From contig NZ_JADYWW010000001.1 in assembly GCF_015864575.1 (NCBI RefSeq), forward strand, positions 1,945,719-2,009,718: a DNA stretch of 64,000 nt, read 5' to 3'. The first letter of the stretch is position 1, and each line of letters starts with the position of its first letter. The translations under genes and the position numbers were made by a program. This stretch comes from Salinibacterium sp. SWN248 (GTDB lineage: Bacteria; Actinomycetota; Actinomycetes; Actinomycetales; Microbacteriaceae). Below, in pieces: positions 35,995 through 44,456 of this stretch. Below the pieces are notes generated by a model, which had not been told where the DNA came from, did not search any database, and was given only the letters and a program-made list of their open reading frames with translations.

Positions 35995-36759
35995 ATGGAT
36001 TTCCCCACCGAACGCACCGTGATCGTTACCGGAGCAGTGTCCCCCCGTGGAATTGGCCGCTACACCGCGTCCTACCTCGCAGAGCGTGGCTGGAACATCG
36101 GAATCATCGATGTGGATCACGACAGCTCGGTCGCAGTAGCCGAAGAAATCGCATCCGCCTACGGCGTCAAGGCCCTCGGCTATGGCGCAAACGTGACAGA
36201 CCCTGAGTCTGTGGACGCCGCCATTACCTCCTTCGAAGCCGGCCTCCCTCAGATCGTGGCCCTGGCCAACATCGCGGGCGTCAGCTCCCCCGTTCCTTAC
36301 CTTGAGGTCACCCCTTCGGAGTGGTCGCGAGTGATGTCCATCAACCTCGACGGCGTGCACCACGTGTCGCAGCGTGTGGCTCGCATTCTGGTTGCCAACC
36401 GCATCGGCCGCATCGTCAACATTTCGTCGGTCTCCGCTCAACGCGGTGGCGGCACGTTCAGCAAGACCCCGTACTCGGCGTCGAAGGCTGGCGTTATTGG
36501 TCTCACTCGCTCGGTTGCTCGCGAACTCGGCGGGTTCAACATCACCGTCAACGCGATCTCGCCTGGCCCGATCGACACCGACATCATGGGCGGCACGCTT
36601 TCGGATGCTCGCAAAGACGAGCTCACTCAAGATCTGCTCACGAGCCGCATCGGTACGCCGCGCGATATCGCAGCAGCCATCCACTTCCTCATTGGCGAAG
36701 AGACTGGCTACATCACCGGCCAGACGCTCAACGTCGACGGCGGGCTTTACCTTCACTAA
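35995..36759 (+). CDS. SDR family dehydrogenase of the sugar island
   Basis: A 254-residue protein with AAAGGAG ribosome site. It has cofactor loop TGAVSPRGIGRYTA with an unusual insertion (VSP), Asp in GIIDVDHDSS (NAD preference), NIAG, catalytic Ser with YSASKAGVIG, and the C-terminal ITGQTLNVDGGLYLH typical of polyol/ketoacid SDRs. It probably oxidises the polyol (for example threitol) or an oxo-sugar to the ketose handled by the kinase upstream. It starts a second transcription unit after a 275-base gap. It is distinct from the two flanking SDR copies. Confidence 0.88.
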   Translation: MDFPTERTVIVTGAVSPRGIGRYTASYLAERGWNIGIIDVDHDSSVAVAEEIASAYGVKALGYGANVTDPESVDAAITSFEAGLPQIVALANIAGVSSPVPYLEVTPSEWSRVMSINLDGVHHVSQRVARILVANRIGRIVNISSVSAQRGGGTFSKTPYSASKAGVIGLTRSVARELGGFNITVNAISPGPIDTDIMGGTLSDARKDELTQDLLTSRIGTPRDIAAAIHFLIGEETGYITGQTLNVDGGLYLH

Positions 36760-36858
36760 CGATCGGCCTCACTTCAGCAGACGCTGAGGTCTCCGTTCCC
36801 TTTTCCCTTCTGCACTTTTGCCCGACTACGGTCGCGCCACAAACGTTAGGACAATGAC

Positions 36859-37797
36859 GTGTCCGCATATACCGCTGATACTTGGCCCATCACCAGCTGC
36901 ATGCTGGGGTTGGATACCACCACACGCGATGGAACACCGGCTCAGACTGCTGGCCCAGAGTTTTGGAGGAAGCAGCTCTCCAAGATTGCGAACCAGGGTT
37001 TCACCAATGTGGAGCTGTCGGATGCGTGGCTGAAGCCGGCTTTGTTGAGCAGCAGCGAGCGTTCCGAGCTGGTCTCAATCGCGGCTGAACTGGGAATGAA
37101 TATCCCGTCAGTTCACATTCAGCGTGTCAGCGTGATTGAGCCGGGCAAGGAAGCCGAAAACTTGGCTTACCAGCACGCATCGATTGAGGCTGCGGCCGAG
37201 ATGGGTATCAGCGTCTATTCAACGGGGCTGCACCAGCCGTTCAATCAGGCTCAGCGTGAAGCACTCTGGTTTTGGAATGGTCAGGGGCCGATTGACCCGG
37301 TCGGCGATACCGAGGTGTGGAACACTGCGGTCACTCGCATCCGAGAGCTCGCACGTCACGCTCAAGACCTCGGCATGATCACTTCGCTCGAGATGTATGA
37401 AGACACCTACATTGGCTCTTCAGACAGCGCTGTGCGTTTCGTTGAGGATGTCGGAACCGACCTCGTCGGCATCAACCCCGATGTCGGCAACCTGGTTCGC
37501 CTCCACCGCGAAGTTGAGGACTGGCGCGAGACATACGCCAAGACACTCCCCTACGCCAACTACTGGCACCTCAAGAACTACACCCGCGACGAGGCAGCCG
37601 ACCACTCGTATTACGCAACCGCCCCGAGCACGCTGCGTGACGGCGTTATCAACTACCGCGAGGTAGTCGAACTCGCTGTTTCGCTGGGATACAGCGGAAT
37701 TCTTACATGTGAGCACTATGGTGGCGATTCGATCAGCGTGTGCGGTGAAAACCAACGCCACTTGCGCGGCCTCCTCGCCGAAACCTTGGCGGGCTAA
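36859..37797 (+). CDS. xylose isomerase-like TIM-barrel sugar isomerase/epimerase
   Basis: A 312-residue protein from GTG 36859, which has an AGGA ribosome site. AP-endonuclease-2/xylose isomerase-like barrel: LGLDTTT, NVELSDAWL, SLEMYEDTYIG, NPDVGNL, YWHLKNYTRD and TCEHYGGDS. The Glu/Asp/His/Glu residues could make the metal site. Similar enzymes (OtnI, LerI, hydroxypyruvate-isomerase-like) act on four-carbon sugars and their phosphates. Exact reaction unknown. It follows the SDR gene by 99 bases. Confidence 0.8.
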   Translation: MSAYTADTWPITSCMLGLDTTTRDGTPAQTAGPEFWRKQLSKIANQGFTNVELSDAWLKPALLSSSERSELVSIAAELGMNIPSVHIQRVSVIEPGKEAENLAYQHASIEAAAEMGISVYSTGLHQPFNQAQREALWFWNGQGPIDPVGDTEVWNTAVTRIRELARHAQDLGMITSLEMYEDTYIGSSDSAVRFVEDVGTDLVGINPDVGNLVRLHREVEDWRETYAKTLPYANYWHLKNYTRDEAADHSYYATAPSTLRDGVINYREVVELAVSLGYSGILTCEHYGGDSISVCGENQRHLRGLLAETLAG

Positions 37798-37888
37798 GCC
37801 ACTGGTTTAGTCAGCCGCCACCGATCGACCCCTCGACTGTAGAGAAACCGCGAATCCCGAAAAGATTCTCGCCACAACCCTGGAGACA

Positions 37889-37933
37889 ATGATGACTCTC
37901 AACATCAACCCAACCGCTGGACTGTCAGCGTGA
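37889..37933 (+). CDS. 14-residue leader ORF coupled to the permease gene
   Basis: ATGATG with a TGGAGA ribosome site opens a 14-codon frame (MMTLNINPTAGLSA). Its TGA (37931-37933) overlaps the GTG start of the permease (37930-37932). The permease has no ribosome site of its own at that GTG, so the leader probably loads ribosomes for it. It could also be the relic start of a longer gene. Confidence 0.5.
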   Translation: MMTLNINPTAGLSA

Positions 37934-38910
37934 CCGCGACCGTAGCCGAGCAGCGAACGTCGCGCTCGGGGTGGAGCAAGTTTGTGGCCACGTATCGTAT
38001 TGAGGCAGCAATGTTGGGCGCACTTGTCCTGCTCGCTGTTGTCTTGACGATCATTGAGCCGCGCTTCTTGTCGTCGTCGAATATGCAGAACATCCTGTCG
38101 CAGGTGATGGTGCTCGGCATTATCGCGATCGGTCAAACGTTGGTGGTTCTCACCGGCGGCATTGACTTGTCGGTCGGCGGCATCGCCGCAGTTTCTATCG
38201 TGGTGGGCGGCTTGGTTATGCCGAGTGCTGGCGTTCTCGTTGGCGTGAGCGTGATGTTGCTCGTCGGCCTCTTAGCGGGGCTGGTCAACGGCATCCTCGT
38301 CGCCTATGTCAAGCTCGCCCCGTTCATCGTGACGCTCGGGATGATGTCGATCACGGCGTCACTGGCGTACGTGCTTTCTGATGGCCGCTCCATCTTCAAC
38401 CTGCCGGATGCCTTCGCATTTTTCGGCAAGGGAAACATCGCCGGCATCAAGTTTTATGTCATCGTCTTCGTCGTCCTTTATGTTGCGGCTCACTTCTTCT
38501 TGACGCGCAGCAAGCCGGGTCGTTTCATCTATGCAATCGGCTCCAACCCTGAGGCGGCTCGCCTGTCGGGTATTCGGGTTTCCTTTTATCAGGTGATCCC
38601 CTACGCCGTCACTGGCCTGCTCTGCGCTTTGGCCATGACGATCGAGTCGTCGAGGCTCGGCACCATCGACCCCAACACCGGTAGCGGTTTCGAGTTGACC
38701 ACGATCGCGGCGGTCGTTATCGGCGGCGCTTCGCTCATGGGAGGCAAGGGCAGCGTGCTCGGAACCCTGATCGGAATCTTCTTGATCGGCGTTCTTCAGA
38801 ACGGCCTCAACATCATCGGCGTCAATGCGTTCTGGCAGGGCACGGCGTTGGGAACCGTCATTATCCTCGCCGTCGTTCTCGACCGAGTAGTTCGCGTTCG
38901 CAAACGCTAA
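37930..38910 (+). CDS. sugar ABC transporter permease (RbsC type)
   Basis: A 326-residue membrane protein with about nine helices. NILSQVMVLGIIAIGQTLVVLTGGIDLSVG is represented here by the TLVVLTGGIDLSVGG block, and IGSNPEAARLSGI is the EAA-like coupling loop; both are diagnostic of ribose-type (CUT2) permeases. The GTG start overlaps the leader ORF. Gene order permease-binding protein-ATPase is unusual, because most CUT2 operons place the ATPase first or in the middle. Confidence 0.92.
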   Translation: MTATVAEQRTSRSGWSKFVATYRIEAAMLGALVLLAVVLTIIEPRFLSSSNMQNILSQVMVLGIIAIGQTLVVLTGGIDLSVGGIAAVSIVVGGLVMPSAGVLVGVSVMLLVGLLAGLVNGILVAYVKLAPFIVTLGMMSITASLAYVLSDGRSIFNLPDAFAFFGKGNIAGIKFYVIVFVVLYVAAHFFLTRSKPGRFIYAIGSNPEAARLSGIRVSFYQVIPYAVTGLLCALAMTIESSRLGTIDPNTGSGFELTTIAAVVIGGASLMGGKGSVLGTLIGIFLIGVLQNGLNIIGVNAFWQGTALGTVIILAVVLDRVVRVRKR

Positions 38911-38958
38911 TTTTTCACCCGCACAAACACAGCAACACACACATATCAAAGGAGAATC

Positions 38959-39960
38959 ATGCGTGTAACTAAACCCTTCATCGCCGCAGCGGCAATGGCA
39001 GCGTCAGCACTGGTGCTGTCCGGCTGTTCCATCGATGGAGCTGACTCAAGCAGTGCTAGTCCCGAGCTCACGGTTGCGGGGTGTGAGGCCTCGAGCGTCG
39101 CCTACATCACCTCCGCCACGAGCGTCGCATTCTGGCGTTCGCTTTCGGTCGGCATCCAGGATGCAGCTGCAGAAGCTAGCGCTGAGGTCACGGTCTATGA
39201 CTCAGACAACAGCCAAAGCAAGCAGCTTCAGAATGCTCAGGATGCCATCACTGCTGGCGTTGACGCCATCATCTTGTCGCCCACCGACACAGCCTCGGCT
39301 CCGGCAGTGCTGGAGGCAGCAACTGCCGCCGGCGTTCCGGTGATCATCGCTGATATCGGCACTGACAGTGGCGAGTACGTGTCGCTGATCAAGACGGACA
39401 ACGTTGCTGCAGCTGAGGGCGCTGGCGAAGAACTCGTCGCAGCCCTCCAGGCCGCGGGGTTCGACGAGGGTGAAGTAGGCATCATCGGAATCTCGCAAAC
39501 TCGCCAAAACGGCAAGGACCGGACTGAGGGATTCACCGGGCCTGTCGAAGCAGCTGGTTACACGATCGTTCCTCTCCTCGAGTCGGCTGACTACACCCGT
39601 TCTGAAAGCCTTGGCTTCACTCAGGACCTGTTGGCCGGTCACCCCGACCTTCTGGGTATCTTCACTGAGCACGACGAAGCCACCCAGGGCGCACTGACGG
39701 CTATCGATGGAGCAGACGTCCCCATCGTTGTCGGCTTCGACGGCAGCCCTGACACTCTGGCATCCATCAAAGCTGGCGACGTAGCCGCTGCAGCAATGCA
39801 GCAGCCGGTACTGATGGGCCAAGAAGCATTCACCGCCGCGTGCAGCTTCTTGGATGGCGAAAGCGTTGATGCAGAAATCAGCGTAGAAACGATCTTGGTC
39901 ACGACCGAGAACGTGCTCGCCATCGAAGACCAGGTACAAGACACCGTCTTCAAAGAATAG
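38959..39960 (+). CDS. sugar ABC transporter substrate-binding lipoprotein
   Basis: A 333-residue protein. The signal peptide ends in lipobox VLSGC, followed by a type-I periplasmic-binding fold (RbsB-like): YITSATSVAFWRSLSVGIQD, VYDSDNSQSKQLQNAQDAI, IILSPTDTASA, FTEHDEATQGALTA and VGFDGSPDTLASI. It captures a sugar or polyol for the adjacent CUT2 permease. Ribosome site AAAGGAG. Neighbouring enzymes suggest a four- or five-carbon substrate. Confidence 0.92.
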   Translation: MRVTKPFIAAAAMAASALVLSGCSIDGADSSSASPELTVAGCEASSVAYITSATSVAFWRSLSVGIQDAAAEASAEVTVYDSDNSQSKQLQNAQDAITAGVDAIILSPTDTASAPAVLEAATAAGVPVIIADIGTDSGEYVSLIKTDNVAAAEGAGEELVAALQAAGFDEGEVGIIGISQTRQNGKDRTEGFTGPVEAAGYTIVPLLESADYTRSESLGFTQDLLAGHPDLLGIFTEHDEATQGALTAIDGADVPIVVGFDGSPDTLASIKAGDVAAAAMQQPVLMGQEAFTAACSFLDGESVDAEISVETILVTTENVLAIEDQVQDTVFKE

Positions 39961-39975
39961 ACATCGAGAACTGGC

Positions 39976-41490
39976 ATGACTGTTAACATTCCGCTCCTCG
40001 AAGCTTCGGGGATTCAGAAGAGCTACGGTGCCACGCGCGCTCTGGCCGGTGTCAACTTTGACATCGGCCGGGGCGAGGTCGTCGCACTGGTCGGAGAGAA
40101 TGGCGCCGGCAAGTCAACGCTCGGCAAGATTCTTGCTGGCGCGACTGAGATGGATGAGGGCACGGTTTCCGTGAACGGCAAGCCAGTCTCGTTCCGCTCA
40201 ACTAAGGACGCTCTCGACCATGGTGTTGCGATCGTTCTTCAAGAGTTCAATCTCATTCCTGAGATGACTGTGGCAGAGAACTTGTTTCTCACCCGCCCCT
40301 CCGGCTACCGCTGGGGTTGGTGGAAGAGCCGCAAGTCGCAGGTTGACCAGGCGTCGCACGCTATTGCTGACGCCTACATGGATTTCGGTATTGATCCCGA
40401 AGCGTTGGTGTCTGAGCTGAGTGTGGCCCAGCAGCAGATCGTCGAGATCATCCGTTCACTTTCGGTGGATGCTCAACTCTTCATTCTGGATGAGCCTTCC
40501 GCCGCTCTTGGCCGCCGCGAGACAGATTCGCTGCTTCAGCTCATTCGTCGTCTTCGCGAAGATGGCCGTTCGGTCATTATCGTCACGCACCGTCTTGATG
40601 AGGTTTATGCGGTTGCTGACCGTATTTTCGTTCTTCGCGATGGCGTAGCGCGCGGAGAGTTTGATCCTGCCACTACCAGCACCGACGATCTCATTGCGGC
40701 AATGGTGGGTCGCGCACTCGATAAGGAGATGCACGAGGCACGCACCATCCAGGTTCCCGGTGAAGCTGTGCTCACGGTCGACAAACTTGTCGTTCAGGGC
40801 ACGTCATCCGAGTGCTCATTTCAGGTTCGCCGCGGCGAAATTGTGGGTGTCGCTGGGCTCGTGGGTTCCGGCCGCACCGAGCTGATTCGCGCTATTTTCG
40901 GGGCAGACCCGGCCATAAGCGGAACGGTTACTTTGGGCGGCACGTCGGGTGTCATCCGCTCGCCGCTCGCCGCCGTGCGCGCCGGTGCTGCCATGGTTTC
41001 TGAAGACCGCAAGACTCTTGGTCTCCACACCGCGCTCACCATTCACGACAATGTGGTGCTCTCCTATTTGGCGAAGCACGGCAAGTTTTGGCTCAACCGC
41101 AAGAAACTTGATGCGGATGTCGCCCGGCAGGTCGATGATCTGCGCATCAAGATCGGCGGAAGCTGGCTAGAAGCCGGTGTGCTCAGTGGCGGCAACCAGC
41201 AGAAAGTTGTGTTGGCGAAGTGGCTGCTCTCGAAGCCAGATCTGCTGATTCTGGATGAACCGACGCGAGGAATCGACGTGGGTGCTCGGGCCGAGTTCTA
41301 CCGTGTGGTTGACGATCTTGTCGCTCAGGGCATGGCGGTGCTGATGGTATCGTCCGAGATGCCTGAAGTGCTGGCACTCTCTGACCGCGTGCTTGTGATG
41401 AGCAAGGGCGCGATTGTCACGGAGCTCACCAGAGAAGAAGCGACCGAGGAACGAATTCTGTCCTTCACCGAGGTAATGGCCACCGCTTAA
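39976..41490 (+). CDS. sugar ABC transporter ATP-binding protein (RbsA type, two ATPase domains)
   Basis: A 504-residue tandem ATPase. Domain 1: Walker A GENGAGKSTLGK, signature LSVAQQQIVE, Walker B LFILDEPSAAL. Domain 2: Walker A degenerate GLVGSGRTELIR, signature LSGGNQQKVVLAKWL, Walker B LLILDEPTRGID. This asymmetry is standard for RbsA/MglA. It energises the permease encoded upstream and completes a CUT2 importer. Confidence 0.94.
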   Translation: MTVNIPLLEASGIQKSYGATRALAGVNFDIGRGEVVALVGENGAGKSTLGKILAGATEMDEGTVSVNGKPVSFRSTKDALDHGVAIVLQEFNLIPEMTVAENLFLTRPSGYRWGWWKSRKSQVDQASHAIADAYMDFGIDPEALVSELSVAQQQIVEIIRSLSVDAQLFILDEPSAALGRRETDSLLQLIRRLREDGRSVIIVTHRLDEVYAVADRIFVLRDGVARGEFDPATTSTDDLIAAMVGRALDKEMHEARTIQVPGEAVLTVDKLVVQGTSSECSFQVRRGEIVGVAGLVGSGRTELIRAIFGADPAISGTVTLGGTSGVIRSPLAAVRAGAAMVSEDRKTLGLHTALTIHDNVVLSYLAKHGKFWLNRKKLDADVARQVDDLRIKIGGSWLEAGVLSGGNQQKVVLAKWLLSKPDLLILDEPTRGIDVGARAEFYRVVDDLVAQGMAVLMVSSEMPEVLALSDRVLVMSKGAIVTELTREEATEERILSFTEVMATA

Positions 41491-41518
41491 TAGCTGGCCC
41501 GAAGAGAACGGATGCCCC

Positions 41519-42316
41519 ATGGCTCTCCCCACCGGCACGATTGTTGATCTCACCCTTCTTCTGGCAGAGGAACTCCCCTGCACATGGCCGGGCCACATGC
41601 CCTACCAACAGAAGACGTTCAACTTCTTTGAAGACGGCGGAACCACCGAGGCGCACCTACAATCTCATTGCGGCAGCTACCAAACGCGGTGGCTCCTCAT
41701 TGACGAGCACACGGGAACCCATATGGATGCGCCTGCGCACTTCCTGCCGGGTTCCCACACCGGCATCGACGGAGCATCCGAGGTCGGCGACATCACGGCA
41801 GAACATGTTCCCCTGGAGCAGTTGATGGGCCCCGCCGTCGTAATCGACGTCGAGTTCTTGGTGGATGCTGAGATGGCGCCCGGCGTCAGCCCGGCGATCA
41901 CAGCAGACCACATCCGGGATTTCGAGCGGGAGCACGGCGAGATCGCTGCTGGCGACATCGTGCTGTTCCGCGCCCGCTGGGACGAAAAGCATTATCGCGC
42001 TGGCCTCGACGGACGCGCGTACGCGCACAACGGCGTCATTCTCAAAACAGGTCCAGCCTGGCCCGCGCCGATCGCAGAAACACTCGACTACCTTATCTCC
42101 AAGGGTGTGCGCTGTGTCGGCACCGACGGCCCCAGCATGGGATCTGCGCACGACGGCAGCGGCGTGCACCTCGCCGGTCTCGGCAACGGCGCCGTGTTTA
42201 TCGAAGCGCTCGGCCACCTCGGCGCACTTCCTACCCGTGGCGCAGACTTCGTGTTCGCACCGCTTAAGGTTGCGCGCGGCACCGGCGCTCCGGGGCGCGC
42301 GTTCGCGTTCGTTTAG
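41519..42316 (+). CDS. cyclase family protein (kynurenine formamidase-like metal hydrolase)
   Basis: A 265-residue protein of PF04199. It has the metal-binding motif HTGTHMDAPAHF (His, His, Asp), a later FRARWDEKHY and VGTDGPSMGSAHDGSG. Members hydrolyse amides, lactones or isatins. In sugar loci, a lactonase role on an aldonolactone would fit, but that is inference. It starts 28 bases after the transporter ATPase gene and ends the plus-strand island. Confidence 0.85.
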   Translation: MALPTGTIVDLTLLLAEELPCTWPGHMPYQQKTFNFFEDGGTTEAHLQSHCGSYQTRWLLIDEHTGTHMDAPAHFLPGSHTGIDGASEVGDITAEHVPLEQLMGPAVVIDVEFLVDAEMAPGVSPAITADHIRDFEREHGEIAAGDIVLFRARWDEKHYRAGLDGRAYAHNGVILKTGPAWPAPIAETLDYLISKGVRCVGTDGPSMGSAHDGSGVHLAGLGNGAVFIEALGHLGALPTRGADFVFAPLKVARGTGAPGRAFAFV

Positions 42317-42343
42317 ACCAGCAGTCTGCTAGAGCCGACAGAG

Positions 42344-42378
42344 TTTCGAGGGGCACCAAAATGCGGCACCCCTCGAAA
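42344..42378. terminator. bidirectional terminator between cyclase and SDR copy 2
   Basis: TTTCGAGGGG (42344-42353) pairs with CCCCTCGAAA (42369-42378) around 15 bases, between convergent genes. The A/T ends on both sides fit termination in either direction. Confidence 0.75.
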
Positions 42379-42401
42379 TGGTTCTGGCTAGATGCTTCTG
42401 A

Positions 42402-43202
42402 CTAGATGCTGTTGTGATCCTTTACAGCAGCTTCCATGTCGGCAAGCCCAGGTGCCATGGCGGCGTCAACGGCGAGCGGGTCAGAAGCGTTGAGCTCCTG
42501 CATTCCACGGCCGTCGGGTGCCGATGCGTTGATCTCGTGCTCGTCTGAGGCAAGTCCGGTCATGACCTGAGCGACGACGTCAGAAACGGGGCGGCGCTCC
42601 CAATCAGCGTTCTGGCTGCTCATCATCTCGGTGTCGGTGGCACCGGGGTAAACCGTGGCCACGTGCACGCCCGTGCCGTGCAGTTCGCGACGCATCGCTT
42701 CACCGAACGCGGCCAGACCTGACTTGGTGGCGGCGTAGACGGCGTAGAACGGCATCGCGACAAGGGCGATTTCGCTCGAGATGTTCAGGATGAGGCTTCC
42801 GTTGGCTGCACCGCTGGTGCGAAGCTGCGGCAGCAGTGCCTGCGTAAGCAGCACCGGTGCGGTGAGGTTGAGGTCGATCATCGCGGTGGCTTCTGCGGCG
42901 GTGGACTCTTCGAGTCGTCCAGCACGCACGTTTCCGGCGTTGTTCACGAGAAGGTCGATGGTGTCCCACGACTTCACGGCGTCAGCGACGTTCTGCGCGC
43001 CATCCGCCTGACAGAGGTCCTGAACCAGAATTTCGGATGTTCCACCGGCGTTCTTTACAAGGTCAGCGGTCTCCTGCAGGGTGGCTTCCTTGCGGCCAAC
43101 GAGCAGCAGGTGTGCACCCTTGGCAGCGAATTCGAGGGCGATAGCCTGACCAATTCCTTGGCCAGCTCCGGTGATGATTCCGCGACGGTTGTTGAGATCC
43201 AT
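42402..43202 (-). CDS. SDR family oxidoreductase, copy 2 of the flanking pair
   Basis: A 266-residue protein with the same motifs as copy 1 (TGAGQGIGQA, NNAGNVRAG, YAATKSGLA). One clear change in the cofactor half is Gly64 to Cys (LVQDLCQADG). The last 60 residues differ at many positions, suggesting older divergence at the 3' end and recent gene conversion of the rest. It closes the island on the right. Confidence 0.9.
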   Translation of the reverse strand: MDLNNRRGIITGAGQGIGQAIALEFAAKGAHLLLVGRKEATLQETADLVKNAGGTSEILVQDLCQADGAQNVADAVKSWDTIDLLVNNAGNVRAGRLEESTAAEATAMIDLNLTAPVLLTQALLPQLRTSGAANGSLILNISSEIALVAMPFYAVYAATKSGLAAFGEAMRRELHGTGVHVATVYPGATDTEMMSSQNADWERRPVSDVVAQVMTGLASDEHEINASAPDGRGMQELNASDPLAVDAAMAPGLADMEAAVKDHNSI

Positions 43203-43219
43203 TGTGGGGATCCTTCCTA
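42604..43219. repeat. long direct repeat, right copy
   Basis: About 98% identical to 31053-31668, in the same orientation, starting inside the SDR gene and continuing 17 bases past the start codon. Sequence upstream of both copies then diverges. Confidence 0.85.
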
Positions 43220-43266
43220 TTGTGGGGACGGGTCGCGAAGGCGACCCGGAAACAAACTCTCGTTAT

Positions 43267-43280
43267 GTACCGAACGGTAC
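43267..43280. promoter_or_regulatory. palindrome upstream of SDR copy 2
   Basis: GTACCGAACGGTAC is a 6-2-6 perfect inverted repeat 65 bases before the SDR copy 2 start and 79 bases before the small plus-strand gene. It shares ACCG-N2-CGGT with the palindrome of copy 1, a probable common operator. Confidence 0.55.
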
Positions 43281-43358
43281 CATAAACATCTGGCCGCGCT
43301 CCGAATAGGTCGGTATTCTGTTCCTCACACAATGACGTGCAACGGAAAAGAGGAGCTC

Positions 43359-43574
43359 ATGCCTTACTTCACCGTAAATAAAAACGCCCAGCCCAACTCC
43401 GGCGACCACGAAGTTCATGATTTGGCATCAACTCGAGGCTGTCTGCCTAGTGTCGACAATCGCACCGATCTTGGCGAGTTCGCCTCGTGCAGCGATGCTG
43501 TGACTGCCGCGAAGAGCCAGCACCCGAAAGTCAACGGCTGCTACTGGTGCGCGATCACCTGCCACACGACCTAG
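43359..43574 (+). CDS. small conserved Cys/His protein (GCYWC type)
   Basis: A 71-residue protein from ATG 43359 with a strong AGAGGAG ribosome site. It has the pattern HEVHDLASTRGCLP, NRTDLGEF, CSDAVTAAKSQHP, NGCYWCAITCHTT: two His and six Cys in conserved-looking spacing. I recognise the HEVH to NGCYxC arrangement from many uncharacterised bacterial proteins. A zinc- or other metal-binding fold is likely; its function is unknown. It is divergent from SDR copy 2. Confidence 0.8.
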   Translation: MPYFTVNKNAQPNSGDHEVHDLASTRGCLPSVDNRTDLGEFASCSDAVTAAKSQHPKVNGCYWCAITCHTT

Positions 43575-43601
43575 CACTGCTGGCGCCAGTACTGTGTGAC
43601 C

Positions 43602-44456
43602 ATGCCGAACCGCATTCTCATTTCTGGCCCCGTGTCGTGGAACAGCATTGTCTATCTCGATCACTTGCCCGAACCTCGCCCGCACATGCAGTTCGCGTTA
43701 GAAGATTTCGAGACTGTCGGCGGCACCTCCGCCGGTAAGGCTCTGCACCTAGCCGGGTTGGGCCGAAGGGTCAGCTGCCTTACGGCGGCGGGTGAGGATG
43801 CGGCGTCTATCCGGCTACTCGCGGTGTTGGAATCGGCGGGGATTGAGCTGCGGTGCGTCACCGTTCCCGGCGCCAGTGAACGCCATCTGAATCTGATGAC
43901 GCGGGCCGGTGAGCGAGTGTCGCTCTACCTGTCGACCCCCGCCTTCGTCGAGCCAGATGTCGCGCAGTTTCGCGCGCTGGCCGAAGGTGCGGAGGCGCTT
44001 GTTATGGACCCATCGGAGACCTCTCGAGCGCTTCTCCCTGAGGCTGTGGCATCGGGTATCCCTATCTGGACCGATCTCCACGATTACGACGGCCGGTCAG
44101 ATTTTCACGAACCGTTCGTTCAGGCGGCGTCGCACCTCTTCATGAACGCCGATGGGATGCCGGACCCGCTGCCCTTCATGCGCGATCGGGTGAATGCGGG
44201 CGCAACGGTGGTCGTGTGCACGCTAGGTGCCGAGGGAGCTATGGCGCTCGACGCCGAGGGACTCCACCGAGTGGATGCCTCGCCTGCCGAAATCCGCGAC
44301 ACAAACGGCGCCGGTGACGCATTCTTCGCAGGCTTTCTGCACGCAACATTGTCGGGCTCCGACACGGATGGGGCACTCGCTTCGGCAGCCTCGCAGGCGG
44401 TAGTCGCGCTCGAGTCGAAGCACCTTCATCCCTGCGTTGAGAACACGCTTGGGTAG
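43602..44456 (+). CDS. PfkB family carbohydrate kinase
   Basis: About 284 residues from ATG 43602. GTG 43596 gives two more residues, but TACTGT at 43590-43595 makes a leaderless ATG more likely. PfkB signatures: VGGTSAGKALHLAGLG near the start and the catalytic RDTNGAGDAFFAGFL at the end. Substrate could be ribose, adenosine, fructose or another sugar. Its 3' end overlaps the convergent MFS gene by 31 bases. Confidence 0.9.
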   Translation: MPNRILISGPVSWNSIVYLDHLPEPRPHMQFALEDFETVGGTSAGKALHLAGLGRRVSCLTAAGEDAASIRLLAVLESAGIELRCVTVPGASERHLNLMTRAGERVSLYLSTPAFVEPDVAQFRALAEGAEALVMDPSETSRALLPEAVASGIPIWTDLHDYDGRSDFHEPFVQAASHLFMNADGMPDPLPFMRDRVNAGATVVVCTLGAEGAMALDAEGLHRVDASPAEIRDTNGAGDAFFAGFLHATLSGSDTDGALASAASQAVVALESKHLHPCVENTLG

